From NCBI GenBank assembly GCA_014860575.1, contig JACZJK010000021.1, positions 1 to 64,000 on the forward strand: a DNA stretch of 64,000 nucleotides, read 5' to 3'. Within the stretch, counting starts at the first letter, position 1. Every line of letters starts with the position of its first letter. The notes beneath the pieces were generated by a model. It saw nothing but the letters and a program-made list of their open reading frames with translations, was not told the origin of the DNA and made no database searches. This stretch comes from Bacteroidales bacterium (GTDB lineage: Bacteria > Bacteroidota > Bacteroidia > Bacteroidales > JAAYJT01). Made by a program: the position numbers and the translations under genes. Shown piece by piece: positions 27,013-36,417 of the stretch.

Positions 27013-27318
27013 ATGTTTATGAATGATTTAATCCCTGATCCATTGATGAACAACGATTTTTATACGAACCTCCATGCACGGCTGAAGACCAATACTTCAT
27101 GGCCTTCGGTATACATGTTTAAGTTTATTTTGCCAAACGACAACCGTAAAATGGCCCTTTTGCGACAGATATTTGAACAGGACTCAAGGTTCTTTGAAAA
27201 AACAAGTAATAAAGGGAATTATATCAGCGTTACGGTGAAAATTGTAATGCTAAATCCCGATGAGGTTATTTCCCGCTACCGGCAGGTTGCTGAGATCGAA
27301 GGGGTGATGATGCTGTGA
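27013..27318 (+). CDS. DUF493 (YbeD-like) family protein
   Basis: A 101-aa protein. After a variable N-terminus, WPSVYMFKFILPNDNRKMALLRQIFEQ begins the ferredoxin-like alpha-beta fold of DUF493, and KGNYISVTVKIVMLNPDEVISRYRQV covers the second half with the terminal IEGVMML strand. E. coli YbeD is the structural prototype, and its fold resembles an ACT-like regulatory domain; the role is undefined. Two in-frame ATGs (27013 and 27019) are both possible starts. The downstream gap to rny is full of repeats. Confidence 0.85.
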   Translation: MFMNDLIPDPLMNNDFYTNLHARLKTNTSWPSVYMFKFILPNDNRKMALLRQIFEQDSRFFEKTSNKGNYISVTVKIVMLNPDEVISRYRQVAEIEGVMML

Positions 27319-27330
27319 AGACATGAGAGG

Positions 27331-27450
27331 CAAGACCCAAATTCCAAGCCCCAAATCCCAAGAAAAGACACAAGAATCAAGATACAAGAGACAAGAATCA
27401 AGACAGAAGTATCAAGACACAAGAAACAAGAGACAAGAATCAAGAAACAT
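27331..27450. repeat. CAAGNNN heptad array
   Basis: Units starting with CAAG or a near variant recur every 7 bp. From 27371 to 27444 eleven consecutive units keep exact 7-bp phase (CAAG at 27371, 27378, 27385, 27392, 27399, then GAAG at 27406, and CAAG again to 27441). A second in-phase block runs from 27331 to about 27365, offset by 5 bp. It lies between convergent genes. Confidence 0.85.
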
Positions 27451-27491
27451 GGAACTTGAAACCAGAAAAAAGCAACCCGGAGCTTTGAACC

Positions 27492-27635
27492 TTGAGTCCA
27501 CTCCGAAAAGTCACAAGTTGCTGATTTTTGTCATTTTTAACCCCTGACCCCTAAAGGGGAAACGCTAAAAATCAGCAATTTGTCAAAGTCCCCTTTAGGG
27601 GATTTAGGGGCAAATTGACTTTTCAGAGTGGACTC
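27492..27635. repeat. Dispersed palindromic intergenic element, copy A
   Basis: The ends are 19-bp inverted repeats with one mismatch (GAGTCCACTCCGAAAAGTC at about 27492 and its complement ending at 27635). Inside are a second inverted pair (TTGCTGATTTTT and AAAAATCAGCAA) and CCCTAAAGGGG palindromes. The reverse complement of its right half is clearly related to the element at 40852-40960. Confidence 0.75.
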
Positions 27636-27637
27636 AA

Positions 27638-27754
27638 CCTTGAACCTTGAACCCGCAACTTTGAACTCCATATGCCGAATGCTGAAACCGAGAAGGTGAG
27701 AAAATGAGAATACGAGCGCATGGAAATCCCAGTTTCTCAGTTTCTCAGTTTCTC
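27638..27754. repeat. CCTTGAA heptads and AGTTTCTC octads
   Basis: Seven 7-bp units (CCTTGAA twice, then CCCGCAA, CTTTGAA, CTCCATA, TGCCGAA, TGCTGAA) occupy 27638-27686. Three exact 8-bp AGTTTCTC copies occupy 27731-27754, 21 bp before the rny stop. Confidence 0.8.
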
Positions 27755-27774
27755 ATCTTACCATATTTAAGAGA

Positions 27775-29319
27775 CTACTTCGCGTAATTGATTGCCCTGG
27801 TTTCCCTGATCACGGTAATCTTGATCTGGCCGGGATAACTCATTTCGTCCTGTATCTTTCGTGAAAGATCATACGAGAGCTGCGCAGCTTCGGTATCATT
27901 CACCTTTTCGGCTCCAACGATTACGCGTAGTTCACGGCCTGCCTGAATCGCATACGTTTTAACAACTCCAGGGTAGGAGAGGGCAAGGTCTTCGAGGTTC
28001 TTTAACCGCTGGATATAGGCTTCCACCACTTCCCGTCTGGCACCTGGTCTCGCTCCTGAAATAGCATCACACACCTGCACGATTGGAGCAATAAGGGTTT
28101 CCATTTCCACTTCGTCGTGGTGGGCGCCAATAGCATTGCAGATGTCTTCCTTTTCCTTGAACTTTTCGGCAAGTTTCATCCCGAGGACAGCATGTGGAAG
28201 ATCGGACTCGTTATCCGGAACTTTTCCGATGTCATGCAGCAACCCGGCACGTTTGGCTTTTTTGGGGCTCAGACCAAGTTCAGCAGCCATTGTTGCCGAT
28301 AGCAAAGCTACTTCTTTGCTATGCTCCAATAGGTTCTGACCATACGATGAACGGTATTTCATCTTTCCGATAAGCCTGATAAGCTCATGGTGCATATTAT
28401 GGATGCCAAGATCAATGGTAGTGCGTTTGCCTATTTCGATGATTTCCTGTTCGATTTGCTTTTTTGTCTTGGCAACCACCTCCTCAATTCTGGCTGGATG
28501 AATCCGGCCATCGGTTACAAGTTTATGTAGCGAAAGTCTTGCAATTTCCCTGCGAACCGGATCAAAAGCAGAAAGAAGAATGGCATCCGGAGAATCGTCA
28601 ATGATAATCTCAACGCCGGTAAGGGCTTCAAGTGCACGGATATTACGTCCTTCGCGACCAATTATGCGGCCTTTGATTTCGTCACTTTCAATGTTAAAAA
28701 CCGACACAGTGTTTTCAATGGTGTGTTCTGCAGCTGTGCGTTGAATGGTTTCGATAATGATTTTTTTGGCTTCAGAATTTGCAGAAAGCTTGGCTTCATC
28801 CATGATCTCCTTGATTTGGATCATGGCTTCTGATTTGGCTTCTTCTTTCAGTGATTCAATAAGTTGTTCTTTTGCTTCTGCTGCCGACATGCCTGAGAGG
28901 GACTCAAGTAGTTCAGTTTGTCTGCTATGCTCTTTTTCGAGGTCTGTTTGTTTCTTGTTGATAATTTCAAGTTGCGACGAAAGATTGGCTTTGATGGTTG
29001 CTACTTCTTTTTGTTTACGCTGAGTTTCTTCCATCTTTTGTGAGAGAGCCGTTTCTTTTTGTTTGTATCGGTTTTCTGCTCTTTGTAATTCCAGGTTCCT
29101 TTCTTGTACTTCTTTGTCGTGTTCTGCTTTAAGTTGTAAAAACTTTTCTTTGGCCTGCAGGATTTTATCTCTTTTTAAAATCTCTGCTTTTTCTTCGGCT
29201 TCTTTTAAAAGATGCCTGCTCTTCCTGTTGATGGCTTTCTTGCCCACTGTGCTTGCAATAAGCAAGCCCAGGCCAAGTCCGGCAACAACCCCAAGCGCTA
29301 TTAACAATACTGTTTCCAT
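27775..29319 (-). CDS. rny: Ribonuclease Y
   Basis: A 514-aa endoribonuclease with the full RNase Y layout: an N-terminal membrane helix ([18 protein letters not shown]), a long coiled coil at about 25-190 rich in Glu, Lys and Gln, a KH RNA-binding domain at about 200-270 with the [15 protein letters not shown] loop, and an HD domain with LLHDIGK near residue 362. It initiates mRNA decay at the inner membrane, cutting single-stranded A/U-rich sites. Length and order are normal for the family. It is the last gene of a minus-strand block with the coiled-coil protein, zapA and the 6S RNA. Confidence 0.95.
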   Translation of the reverse strand: METVLLIALGVVAGLGLGLLIASTVGKKAINRKSRHLLKEAEEKAEILKRDKILQAKEKFLQLKAEHDKEVQERNLELQRAENRYKQKETALSQKMEETQRKQKEVATIKANLSSQLEIINKKQTDLEKEHSRQTELLESLSGMSAAEAKEQLIESLKEEAKSEAMIQIKEIMDEAKLSANSEAKKIIIETIQRTAAEHTIENTVSVFNIESDEIKGRIIGREGRNIRALEALTGVEIIIDDSPDAILLSAFDPVRREIARLSLHKLVTDGRIHPARIEEVVAKTKKQIEQEIIEIGKRTTIDLGIHNMHHELIRLIGKMKYRSSYGQNLLEHSKEVALLSATMAAELGLSPKKAKRAGLLHDIGKVPDNESDLPHAVLGMKLAEKFKEKEDICNAIGAHHDEVEMETLIAPIVQVCDAISGARPGARREVVEAYIQRLKNLEDLALSYPGVVKTYAIQAGRELRVIVGAEKVNDTEAAQLSYDLSRKIQDEMSYPGQIKITVIRETRAINYAK

Positions 29320-29409
29320 ATGAGTAAAATGTTAGTAAAGGGTGAATAAATTGGTGTGGAAAAGCTGGAGTTGCAATTCTTTAAACCTGTGCTTTTTACA
29401 AGCGAACAG

Positions 29410-29612
29410 GAAAAAAGAAAAAGCCCGCAATTAATTCATCGTTTAGGAAACCCCAAACGAAATGGATAGAGCTGCCAAGTCTGTCGAACGTCCACTGTCT
29501 CAGAATCTGAGAATCCCACCGGGGTGGGATTGAGGCCTGTTCTTGAAACTATAGAGCTATGCTCTAAAGTAAATAATGTTGAGTTTCCAAACAGTATGAA
29601 TTAATGCGGGCC
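29410..29612 (-). ncRNA. ssrS: 6S RNA candidate
   Basis: On the minus strand the ends form a long closing stem: ATGAATTAATGCGGGC (29596-29611) pairs with GCCCGCAATTAATTCAT (29423-29439) with one bulged A. A U-tract follows (29410-29422 reads as TTTTTCTTTTTT), so the stem plus tail also works as a terminator on this strand only. An open central region contains a small TAGAGC/GCTCTA hairpin, and the distal arm ends in AATCCCACC/GGTGGGATT. Total length is about 190 nt. Closing stem, central bubble and apical stem-loop are the 6S RNA design that mimics an open promoter and binds RNA polymerase holoenzyme. It sits between zapA and rny, and 6S RNA is next to zapA in many bacteria. No covariance search was run. 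Confidence 0.8.
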
Positions 29613-29656
29613 TGTCTTAAATGTTTTTCAAAGAACGCTGTATATCAATCTCTTTT

Positions 29657-29944
29657 TTAATTCAATGCTTCAGTAATCAGATTGTCAATCTCTATAAGTC
29701 TGTTCTTAAGCTGATGATCCCTGAAATCAGAGTCTTCTTCAAAGTTTCGTGTTGAGGTAGCAAACTGCAACGATACCATAGCCAACAAATCCTGCTGATC
29801 CTTAAATGCATAATTATTAGCATAATCCTTCATCTTTGATTCTATCAGTGTTGCTGCGCTTCGTACCAATTCTTCATCCTTTTTATTTATGGTCAACCTG
29901 TATGGCCTCCCTGCTATTACCACTGTGATGGCCAGTTTATCCAT
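29657..29944 (-). CDS. zapA: Cell division protein ZapA
   Basis: A 95-aa protein with the ZapA N-terminal beta-alpha unit (LAITVVIAGRPYRLTINKKDEELVRSAA) followed by a coiled-coil helix region (LVRSAATLIESKMKDY and the DQQDLLAMVSLQFA segment). ZapA binds and bundles FtsZ at the division ring. Length and layout are normal. It lies 22 bp downstream of a second 95-aa coiled-coil gene and directly upstream of the 6S RNA candidate. Confidence 0.85.
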   Translation of the reverse strand: MDKLAITVVIAGRPYRLTINKKDEELVRSAATLIESKMKDYANNYAFKDQQDLLAMVSLQFATSTRNFEEDSDFRDHQLKNRLIEIDNLITEALN

Positions 29945-29966
29945 TATTGTTGTTCCTTAACTGAAT

Positions 29967-30254
29967 CTATTTATTTAAAAGATCAATACACTTATCAATT
30001 TCCCGCACCATGTCTCCAATTTTTCTTTTGGCATCAGATATTTCAGAACGCGATGCCAGCGTTTTTGCTATGCTTACAGTCTTGATTTTTTCCTGTAGTT
30101 CGTTTATAAGTTGTTTTTGATGGTTTATAATTTGTTCCTGTAATTCTGTCTTTTCAATCAACGTTGCGTATTCCTGCCGAATCAGCTTGTGTTCCTTTGC
30201 CAGCTTCCTGAGCTTAAAGTCAATACCCGAGATTAAAACACTCACATCTTCCAT
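29967..30254 (-). CDS. Coiled-coil protein upstream of zapA
   Basis: A 95-aa protein that is almost wholly one predicted coiled coil (KLRKLAKEHKLIRQEYATLI, then LQEQIINHQKQLINELQEKI), rich in Glu, Lys, Gln and Ile. It has no membrane segment. Its placement as first gene before zapA, with 22 bp between, suggests a part in cell division, perhaps as a ZapB-like partner, but that is inference from position. A Bacteroidota promoter lies just upstream. Confidence 0.75.
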   Translation of the reverse strand: MEDVSVLISGIDFKLRKLAKEHKLIRQEYATLIEKTELQEQIINHQKQLINELQEKIKTVSIAKTLASRSEISDAKRKIGDMVREIDKCIDLLNK

Positions 30255-30289
30255 TTCTCTTCAACTCGTTTTGCAGGCTAAATGTTGCG

Positions 30290-30320
30290 CAAAAATAGCA
30301 AATATTTCGCTTTGCTACAA
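30290..30320 (-). promoter_or_regulatory. Promoter of the coiled-coil/zapA unit
   Basis: On the minus strand TTG (30320-30318), a 20-bp spacer and TATTTTTG (30297-30290) match the Bacteroidota consensus. The predicted leader is about 32 nt. Confidence 0.6.
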
Positions 30321-30431
30321 TTGCTTCACCATTTAATGCTACATGGGCACAAGCTGCAAAATAGTTTCCCAAATATAGGCATATATTGCGCACATCCGGT
30401 AAAATTTATTTATTTTCACAAAAAAAATCAG

Positions 30432-31700
30432 ATGAAGGAAGAATTCCTGCATTTCCTTTGGAAATATCGTTTGTTCATCTCTCCGCTAACTACCACGCTT
30501 AACGAACCCATTGAAGTGATCAAACCAGGGGTTCAAAACACGGATGCCGGCCCTGATTTTGTTGATGCCCGGTTACGTATTAGTGATACACTTTGGGCTG
30601 GAAATGTGGAAGCCCATATTCAAGCTTCATCGTGGTACGATCACAACCATGATAAGGACAGCAGTTATGACAATGTTATCCTTCATTTGGTTCTGAACAA
30701 CGATAAGCCGGCTAAACGCACAAACGGACAGGTAATTCCCTGCCTGGAATGTGATAAGATCATTCCCCTTGCAATTTACGAGACTTACAAAGATTTGATG
30801 AGCTCAAAGCTTTGGATCCCATGTGCCCGGATTATCAAATCATGCCCTGAAATTGTCATCGGTTCATGGATCGAGACCCAATTAGTGGAAAGATTGGCTG
30901 CCAAAACTGCCGCAATTGAAATGATACTAAAGGCAAACGGAAATGACTGGGAAGAAACATTTTACCGTTTGCTGGCCCGTTCATTCGGATTGAAGATCAA
31001 TACCCTCCCATTTGAAATGCTGGCAGCATCGCTACCTTATAAGATATTGGCCCGACATTACGATCAGCCGGTACAAATTGATGCTTTAATTTTTGGCCAG
31101 GCCGGATTTTTGGCTCACGATAACATTGATGGATATCCTGCATTGCTTAAAAAGGAATATGAATTCTTGAAGAATAAATATTCTTTGCAACCAATGGATG
31201 TATCGGTTTGGAAGTTTCTCCGGCTTCGCCCGGTAGCTTTTCCAACAATCAGGCTGGCCCAGTTTTCTGCGCTTATGCAAAGCACTGACTCACTTTTTTC
31301 GCGTGTGCTCGAAACCAAAGAAATAGATCAGCTTAGATCATTGTTCAAATTAAAAGCTTCGGAATACTGGGATACGCATTATCGATTCGATAAGCCGTCC
31401 AATGATCAGGCTCCCAAGTTACTCGGCGAACAGGGAATAGATCTTTTATTGATCAATGCTGTGGTTCCCATGTTGTTTTGTTATGGAAGACTCCATCAGT
31501 CAGATGAATTCAAGAACAGGGCATTTGACTTTCTGGAAGCATTGCCTGCTGAACAAAATGCTACCATAAATAAATGGAAATCTTTAGGCATTCCGGTCAA
31601 AGATGCATTTGCATCACAGGCATTGCTGAACCTGAAAATGTCATATTGCGATCACAAAAAGTGTTTGTATTGCCGGATTGGTAATGAGTTGCTTAGATAA
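30432..31700 (+). CDS. DUF2851 family protein
   Basis: A 422-aa protein starting MKEEFLHFLWKYRLF, the usual N-terminus of the family. An ATG 150 bp upstream was rejected because the added 50 residues are unlike the family. NTDAGPDFVDARLRI and GNVEAHIQASSWYDHNHD with VILHLVLNNDKPA are the family signature, which resembles nuclease-like folds with conserved Asp and His. The C-terminus contains CDHKKCLYCRIG, a C-x4-C-x2-C cluster that may bind metal. DUF2851 is largely confined to Bacteroidota and has no established function. Confidence 0.88.
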   Translation: MKEEFLHFLWKYRLFISPLTTTLNEPIEVIKPGVQNTDAGPDFVDARLRISDTLWAGNVEAHIQASSWYDHNHDKDSSYDNVILHLVLNNDKPAKRTNGQVIPCLECDKIIPLAIYETYKDLMSSKLWIPCARIIKSCPEIVIGSWIETQLVERLAAKTAAIEMILKANGNDWEETFYRLLARSFGLKINTLPFEMLAASLPYKILARHYDQPVQIDALIFGQAGFLAHDNIDGYPALLKKEYEFLKNKYSLQPMDVSVWKFLRLRPVAFPTIRLAQFSALMQSTDSLFSRVLETKEIDQLRSLFKLKASEYWDTHYRFDKPSNDQAPKLLGEQGIDLLLINAVVPMLFCYGRLHQSDEFKNRAFDFLEALPAEQNATINKWKSLGIPVKDAFASQALLNLKMSYCDHKKCLYCRIGNELLR

Positions 31701-31836
31701 AGAAAAGAACAATTTTTGCTTGTGGTTGAGAAAAATCTCAAATAATCCACAATTTGCTTTCAGGTTCCCATCATTTTGTTGATTTTTGTTTCTTGAAAAA
31801 CTGTTCATTTCTCAACTTCTCACTAACCCGTTGCTT

Positions 31837-33504
31837 ATGAAACGTATTTTGCCTTTGCTCATCTGCCTGGTTCTAAGTTTTCCTGCAATTTTACAATCAC
31901 AAACCACTATTCAGTCATCAGATACCACTGAGCAGAGGGATCAACCTGCTGCAACCGATATTAACACTGAGGATCTTACACTTAGTGAGCGTGTAAATTC
32001 ATTCTTCGAACCCATTGTAGAAGGAATTGGCAGTGTGCTTTTTTACGATCCATTTGCAGCCCTGGGGCTTTACGACCCGGTTGTTTATGATGAAGCAGGC
32101 GTGCCAATTCTTGATGAAAATGGCGATCCTGTGCGAAAGCCCATAGCCCTTGTGGTAGTCTGGCTTATACTTGGCGCTGTTTTCTTCACAGTATATCTCA
32201 AGTTTGTTAATATTACCGGTTTCATTCATTCAATCCAGGTAGTCAGGGGCAAATACGATAATCCTGACGATTCAGGTGAAGTCAGCCATTTTCAGGCGCT
32301 GGCAACAGCGCTGTCAGCTACCGTTGGATTAGGTAACATTGCCGGCGTTGCCATTGCCATTATTATCGGTGGGCCAGGGGCAACCTTTTGGATGATCGTT
32401 GCCGGCTTGCTGGGTATGACTTCCAAGTTTGTTGAATGTACTTTAGGGGTGAAATATCGTAACATTAATCCTGACGGCTCAGTATCTGGCGGGCCAATGT
32501 ACTACCTGAGCAAGGGACTTAAAAAGCGAAACCTCGGAACTCTGGGAAAGGTTTTGGCAGTCATTTTTTCAATCCTCGTAATCGGCGGTTCATTTGGTGG
32601 CGGAAATATGTTTCAGGCCAACCAATCATTTTCGCAGTTCACTTATGTAATCCCTTCTATTTCAGGGTATGGATTCTGGTATGGGGTCATACTTGCCATA
32701 CTTGTTGGCGCTGTAATAATTGGCGGGATTAAAAGTATAGCCAGTGTTACAAGCAAGATTGTGCCTTTCATGGCCATTCTTTATGTTGCTACAGCGCTTG
32801 TAATTATACTTATCAATTATAAGGATGCACCTTCGGCTTTCTATTTGATCTGGGAAGGAGCATTTAATCCTGAAGCTATAAAAGGTGGGATTATAGGCGT
32901 GCTGATTGTTGGTTTTCAACGTGCAGCATTTTCGAATGAAGCCGGGGTCGGTTCCGCGCCGATTGCTCATTCGGCTGTTAAAACCGAAGAACCTGTCTCA
33001 GAGGGTTTTGTAGCTCTCCTTGAGCCGTTTATTGATACTGTGGTTATTTGCACCATGACTGCGTTGGTAATCATCTTCACCGAGATGCATAACAACCCAC
33101 TTGGCCTTGAAGGTTCGGCGCTAACTTCCGAAGCATTTAGCACTGTGTTCTCATGGTTCCCTTATGTACTTATGCTGGCTGTTTTCCTTTTTGCAATTTC
33201 AACAATGATTTCATGGTCGTATTATGGCATCAAGGGTTTCGACTTTCTTTTTGGGAGATACTCAGAGAAATTATTTGGCAGCCGTAAAGTATCTGATACC
33301 GTTTACAGGGTGCTGTTCCTGGCATGCATCATCGTTGGCTCATCCTCGGGTTTAAGCGCTGTTGTTGATTTTTCTGATATGATGATCCTATCAATGGCTT
33401 TTCCAAATATTCTCGGTCTTCTTATCATGGCACCGGAAGTAAGGCGTGATGTCAAGTCTTATCTTAGTCGCATTAAATCGGGTGAGATTAAAAAGTACCG
33501 ATAA
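31837..33504 (+). CDS. Alanine/glycine:cation symporter family (AGCS) protein with N-terminal signal peptide
   Basis: A 555-aa membrane protein. The core from about residue 115 has around ten helices and the family signature [20 protein letters not shown], plus [12 protein letters not shown] and [18 protein letters not shown] transporters take up alanine or glycine with Na+. The ATG at 31837 opens a signal-peptide-like segment ([18 protein letters not shown]) followed by about 80 extracytoplasmic residues containing [12 protein letters not shown] before the first core helix. This extension is longer than in the textbook AgcS. An upstream ATG at 31786 would disrupt the signal. Confidence 0.9.
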   Translation: MKRILPLLICLVLSFPAILQSQTTIQSSDTTEQRDQPAATDINTEDLTLSERVNSFFEPIVEGIGSVLFYDPFAALGLYDPVVYDEAGVPILDENGDPVRKPIALVVVWLILGAVFFTVYLKFVNITGFIHSIQVVRGKYDNPDDSGEVSHFQALATALSATVGLGNIAGVAIAIIIGGPGATFWMIVAGLLGMTSKFVECTLGVKYRNINPDGSVSGGPMYYLSKGLKKRNLGTLGKVLAVIFSILVIGGSFGGGNMFQANQSFSQFTYVIPSISGYGFWYGVILAILVGAVIIGGIKSIASVTSKIVPFMAILYVATALVIILINYKDAPSAFYLIWEGAFNPEAIKGGIIGVLIVGFQRAAFSNEAGVGSAPIAHSAVKTEEPVSEGFVALLEPFIDTVVICTMTALVIIFTEMHNNPLGLEGSALTSEAFSTVFSWFPYVLMLAVFLFAISTMISWSYYGIKGFDFLFGRYSEKLFGSRKVSDTVYRVLFLACIIVGSSSGLSAVVDFSDMMILSMAFPNILGLLIMAPEVRRDVKSYLSRIKSGEIKKYR

Positions 33505-33592
33505 TTTTTTGACCTGGCAACCTGGCTAGTATTGATGGCTTAAAGTTAATTTCATATTTTTACGACGCATTAATCCCATCATAGCGTTAAGA

Positions 33593-34546
33593 ATGTGGCA
33601 AGCACTGAAAGATTTCTTTTCATTTTCCCGCAAGGACCTGAGGGGCATTTATGTCTTGCTGGTTATTCTTTCCTTATTGTTGCTTTTCAGGATATTTTCC
33701 CCGTTTTATTTTACGAACCCTGAGCCGGATTTTACAGAATTTGACCGAATGGTGCTGGCGCTTGAAAAAGCAGAACGCGCAGTTAGGGAAAAAGAAATGG
33801 CCGAAGCAAAGGCTGCTGTTCCTGCATTTAACCGTCCCGATAGGGAAATTGCAGAGATCAAGCTCAATCCTTTTCCGTTTGATCCCAATCAGATGACCGA
33901 AGAATCATGGTTGAAACTGGGATTGAATATGCGGCAAATCAGGAATATTCAAAACTTTACCGGAAGTGGTGGGAGCTTCAGAAAGCCAGAGGATTTTAAA
34001 CGCATGTACTCAATCAGCGATGAAGAGTATTCAATTTTAGAACCCTTTATTGTTATAGCGGAAAGTGAAAAATATTCTGAAAAAAAAGAGTATAAGAAAA
34101 GTGCTTACAAACCCTATGATTCACTGGCGCCTCCTGCTAAATCGAATATCATTGTTAACATAAACACTGCTGATTCTGTTGAGCTGATAAAAGTCAGGGG
34201 CATAGGCCCGGTGTTCGCAAGGCGTATACTAAAGTATCGGGAGTTATTGGGAGGGTTTCATAGCCCGGGCCAGTTGCTTGAGGTGTATGGCCTCGACAGC
34301 GCCAGGTACGAAATGATTGTGAATAGCTTCATTTTTGATCAATCATCATTACGTACGATTGATGTGAATACGGCTGAAGTCAAAGACCTGACCGCCCACC
34401 CGTATATTGATTTTTACCTTGCAAAATCAATCGTTGACCAGCGGGTGAAAAAAGGTGTTTATCAATCAGATGCTGAACTGTATGCCATTCCCTTGATGCA
34501 TGATGCTTTGTACCAGAAAGTTGTCCCGTATTTCAAATTTAATTGA
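33593..34546 (+). CDS. Membrane-anchored helix-hairpin-helix (ComEA-like) protein
   Basis: A 317-aa protein with one N-terminal membrane helix (IYVLLVILSLLLLFRIF at about 20-36) and several helix-hairpin-helix modules. The clearest is VNINTADSVELIKVRGIGPVFARRILKYRE at about 184-213, followed by DVNTAEVKDLTAHPYI, and an earlier degenerate module around residue 105. HhH modules of the ComEA type bind DNA backbone without sequence preference, so a role in DNA uptake or periplasmic DNA binding is possible. The topology puts the HhH part outside the inner membrane. It is followed 7 bp later by a TPR protein gene. Confidence 0.85.
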   Translation: MWQALKDFFSFSRKDLRGIYVLLVILSLLLLFRIFSPFYFTNPEPDFTEFDRMVLALEKAERAVREKEMAEAKAAVPAFNRPDREIAEIKLNPFPFDPNQMTEESWLKLGLNMRQIRNIQNFTGSGGSFRKPEDFKRMYSISDEEYSILEPFIVIAESEKYSEKKEYKKSAYKPYDSLAPPAKSNIIVNINTADSVELIKVRGIGPVFARRILKYRELLGGFHSPGQLLEVYGLDSARYEMIVNSFIFDQSSLRTIDVNTAEVKDLTAHPYIDFYLAKSIVDQRVKKGVYQSDAELYAIPLMHDALYQKVVPYFKFN

Positions 34547-34553
34547 AGTTGAA

Positions 34554-35900
34554 ATGGATAAACCGGGCCATAAATATTATTATTCATTCATCCTGATGGC
34601 TTTCATTTTGCTGTCGTGTTGCAGAGCATCAATTGCGCAGGATATACTTATTGCTCATGATTACTGTGAAACTGCAAAGCAACTAAATCTGGAATCTGAG
34701 AACATCAGGAATTCCGACCGGCAGCTTGCCCTTGAAAAAGCTGAACAGGCGCTTGTTTTAGCGCAAAAACATGCGTGTGGCAGTATGGAAGCCCTTGCGC
34801 ACAGAAATATTGGGATCATTTACTTCTTTAAAGGTTCTTATCCTGAAGCTGAAGATTCCTTCTCAAAAGCTTTGCAAATTTATAGTTCAATTGCTGATAG
34901 TTTGGGTGTTTCCAACGTTTTGAACAATATGGCGTTTGTATTTATTAAAACGGGACAATATAAAAAAGCTCATGATTTTCTTTCGCGGGCGCAGCACATG
35001 TTCATAATCTTAGGTGATAGCATAGGTGAGGCTAAAACCTGGCTCAACCTGATGCAGGTATATTTCTACCAGGGAATGTTCGCGGAGGCACTTGCCAGTA
35101 TTCGCAAAGCTTTGGCAATTCACGAAGAGCGTGGCGATGTCTCGAATATTCTTTTATGCCAGAACAACCTTGCTGCTATTTATGAAACTCAGGGTCTTTA
35201 CGATGAGGCGTTGGATATTTTTGAACAGGCGCTTCAAACTTCAATAGACCTTGAGGATGATGCTTCAAGATCAATGATCCTGAATAATATGGGAATGATC
35301 CATTATGAGCTGGAAGAATATCAGAATGCCATTGATCTTTATACGAACTCGTTGCTGCTAAAGGTTGAGCTGGATGATAAAGCCGGTATTTCACTCTGTC
35401 TTTCAAACCTTGGTTCGACACTACGAATGCTTGGGCGCATTGATGAATCAAATGCACATTTTACACAGGCCTTAAAAATTGACCAGGACCTGGGCAACCA
35501 GTTGGGTATTGCGATCCAACTTGCGCAAATTGCCGGAAATTTGCTTCATAAGAATGAACCCTTAAATGCAATCAGTTATTACCAGCAAAGTAATGAAATT
35601 GCCTACGACATAAATGCCAGGCATTTGCTAAAGGAAAACTTCATGTACCTTGTAAAAGCGTACATTGCCGCAAATAATTATGATCAGGCTTATGACTATA
35701 TGGTGAAATACATCACCTTCAGGGATGATATGATCATTCCTCCTGAAGAGCTTGAAGGTTATGGGTATGAAAGAAAAGAGCCGGGCAAGGTTTCACGGTT
35801 TTTCCGAACGCCAGGCTGTTTTGGTTTTTTTGATCTGGTTTTGGTGCTGAGTATCTTATTGAACCTGTTTTTGCTCTTTAGGATAATGAGAAAGCATTGA
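34554..35900 (+). CDS. Exported TPR-repeat protein with C-terminal membrane helix
   Basis: A 448-aa protein. The ATG at 34554, 7 bp after the previous stop, opens a signal-like segment (YYYSFILMAFILLSCCRASIAQ); an earlier ATG at 34500 overlaps the HhH gene and is less likely. Residues about 60-390 hold roughly eight tetratricopeptide repeats (EALAHRNIGIIYFFKGSYPE, ILLCQNNLAAIYETQGLYDE, MILNNMGMIHYELEEYQNA). A final helix (LVLVLSILLNLFLLFRIM) would anchor the C-terminus in the membrane. The layout resembles sensor kinases that have lost their kinase part. TPRs mediate protein contacts; the partner is unknown. Confidence 0.85.
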   Translation: MDKPGHKYYYSFILMAFILLSCCRASIAQDILIAHDYCETAKQLNLESENIRNSDRQLALEKAEQALVLAQKHACGSMEALAHRNIGIIYFFKGSYPEAEDSFSKALQIYSSIADSLGVSNVLNNMAFVFIKTGQYKKAHDFLSRAQHMFIILGDSIGEAKTWLNLMQVYFYQGMFAEALASIRKALAIHEERGDVSNILLCQNNLAAIYETQGLYDEALDIFEQALQTSIDLEDDASRSMILNNMGMIHYELEEYQNAIDLYTNSLLLKVELDDKAGISLCLSNLGSTLRMLGRIDESNAHFTQALKIDQDLGNQLGIAIQLAQIAGNLLHKNEPLNAISYYQQSNEIAYDINARHLLKENFMYLVKAYIAANNYDQAYDYMVKYITFRDDMIIPPEELEGYGYERKEPGKVSRFFRTPGCFGFFDLVLVLSILLNLFLLFRIMRKH

Positions 35901-35992
35901 CAAAGATTACAGTCGCATTTCTGAAACGTTAATACAGGTTTTTATTTGAACCTATTGCTTACCGGGTAAATGATTCTATGTCTTTATTTGTG

Positions 35993-36016
35993 AAACCTCT
36001 ACGAGGTTTTTGTTTT
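35993..36016 (+). terminator. Terminator of the HhH/TPR unit
   Basis: AAACCTC (35993-35999) pairs with GAGGTTT (36003-36009) across a 3-nt loop and is followed by T-rich sequence. It lies about 90 bp after the TPR stop codon. Confidence 0.7.
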
Positions 36017-36020
36017 ATTT

Positions 36021-36407
36021 GGGTAACATTTTGCTACAATAATATATCGCCTACAGCGATCAAGCCTTACAACGATACGATTTCCGCACAGCTAATTAAG
36101 CTTAGAGGATATGTATTGTTGAATAAGATGTGTAACTTCTACAAATAATTAATTTTCTTGGTTGTCATTTTGCTACAATGCTATTTAGCCTAAAGCGATT
36201 TCCTGCAAAAATAATACGAATTCCACAAAGCGAATTCCGCGTAGCGGATACACTATTGTAGCATATGCATGTGATCTTGTATTCTAATTCCACATAGTGG
36301 ATTCACAAATGAAGTTGGACCAAAGTATTTGAATCCATGTTCTATTAGGGTAATATTTTGCTTCAATACTGTTTATAGCAAATTTTGCCTAGCAGATACA
36401 GTATTGT
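36021..36407. repeat. Cluster of three inverted-repeat-bounded modules
   Basis: Three related units start with TTTTGCTACAAT or TTTTGCTTCAAT (about 36029, 36168 and 36356), followed by GCCTACAGCGAT-like sequence. The second unit has a partner CACTATTGTAGCA at about 36251, and the third has perfect 9-bp arms (CAATACTGT at 36364-36372, ACAGTATTG at 36398-36406). Between them lie palindromes of the form TCCRCNWAGYGGA (36218-36249, 36286-36304). The 517-bp gap between convergent genes holds no other visible gene. Confidence 0.7.
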
Positions 36408-36417
36408 AGAACAAGAT

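Noticed and set aside
27331-27450. CAAG array considered as a CRISPR array
   Set aside because: The period is 7 bp, there are no 25-40-bp spacers and no cas genes anywhere in the window.
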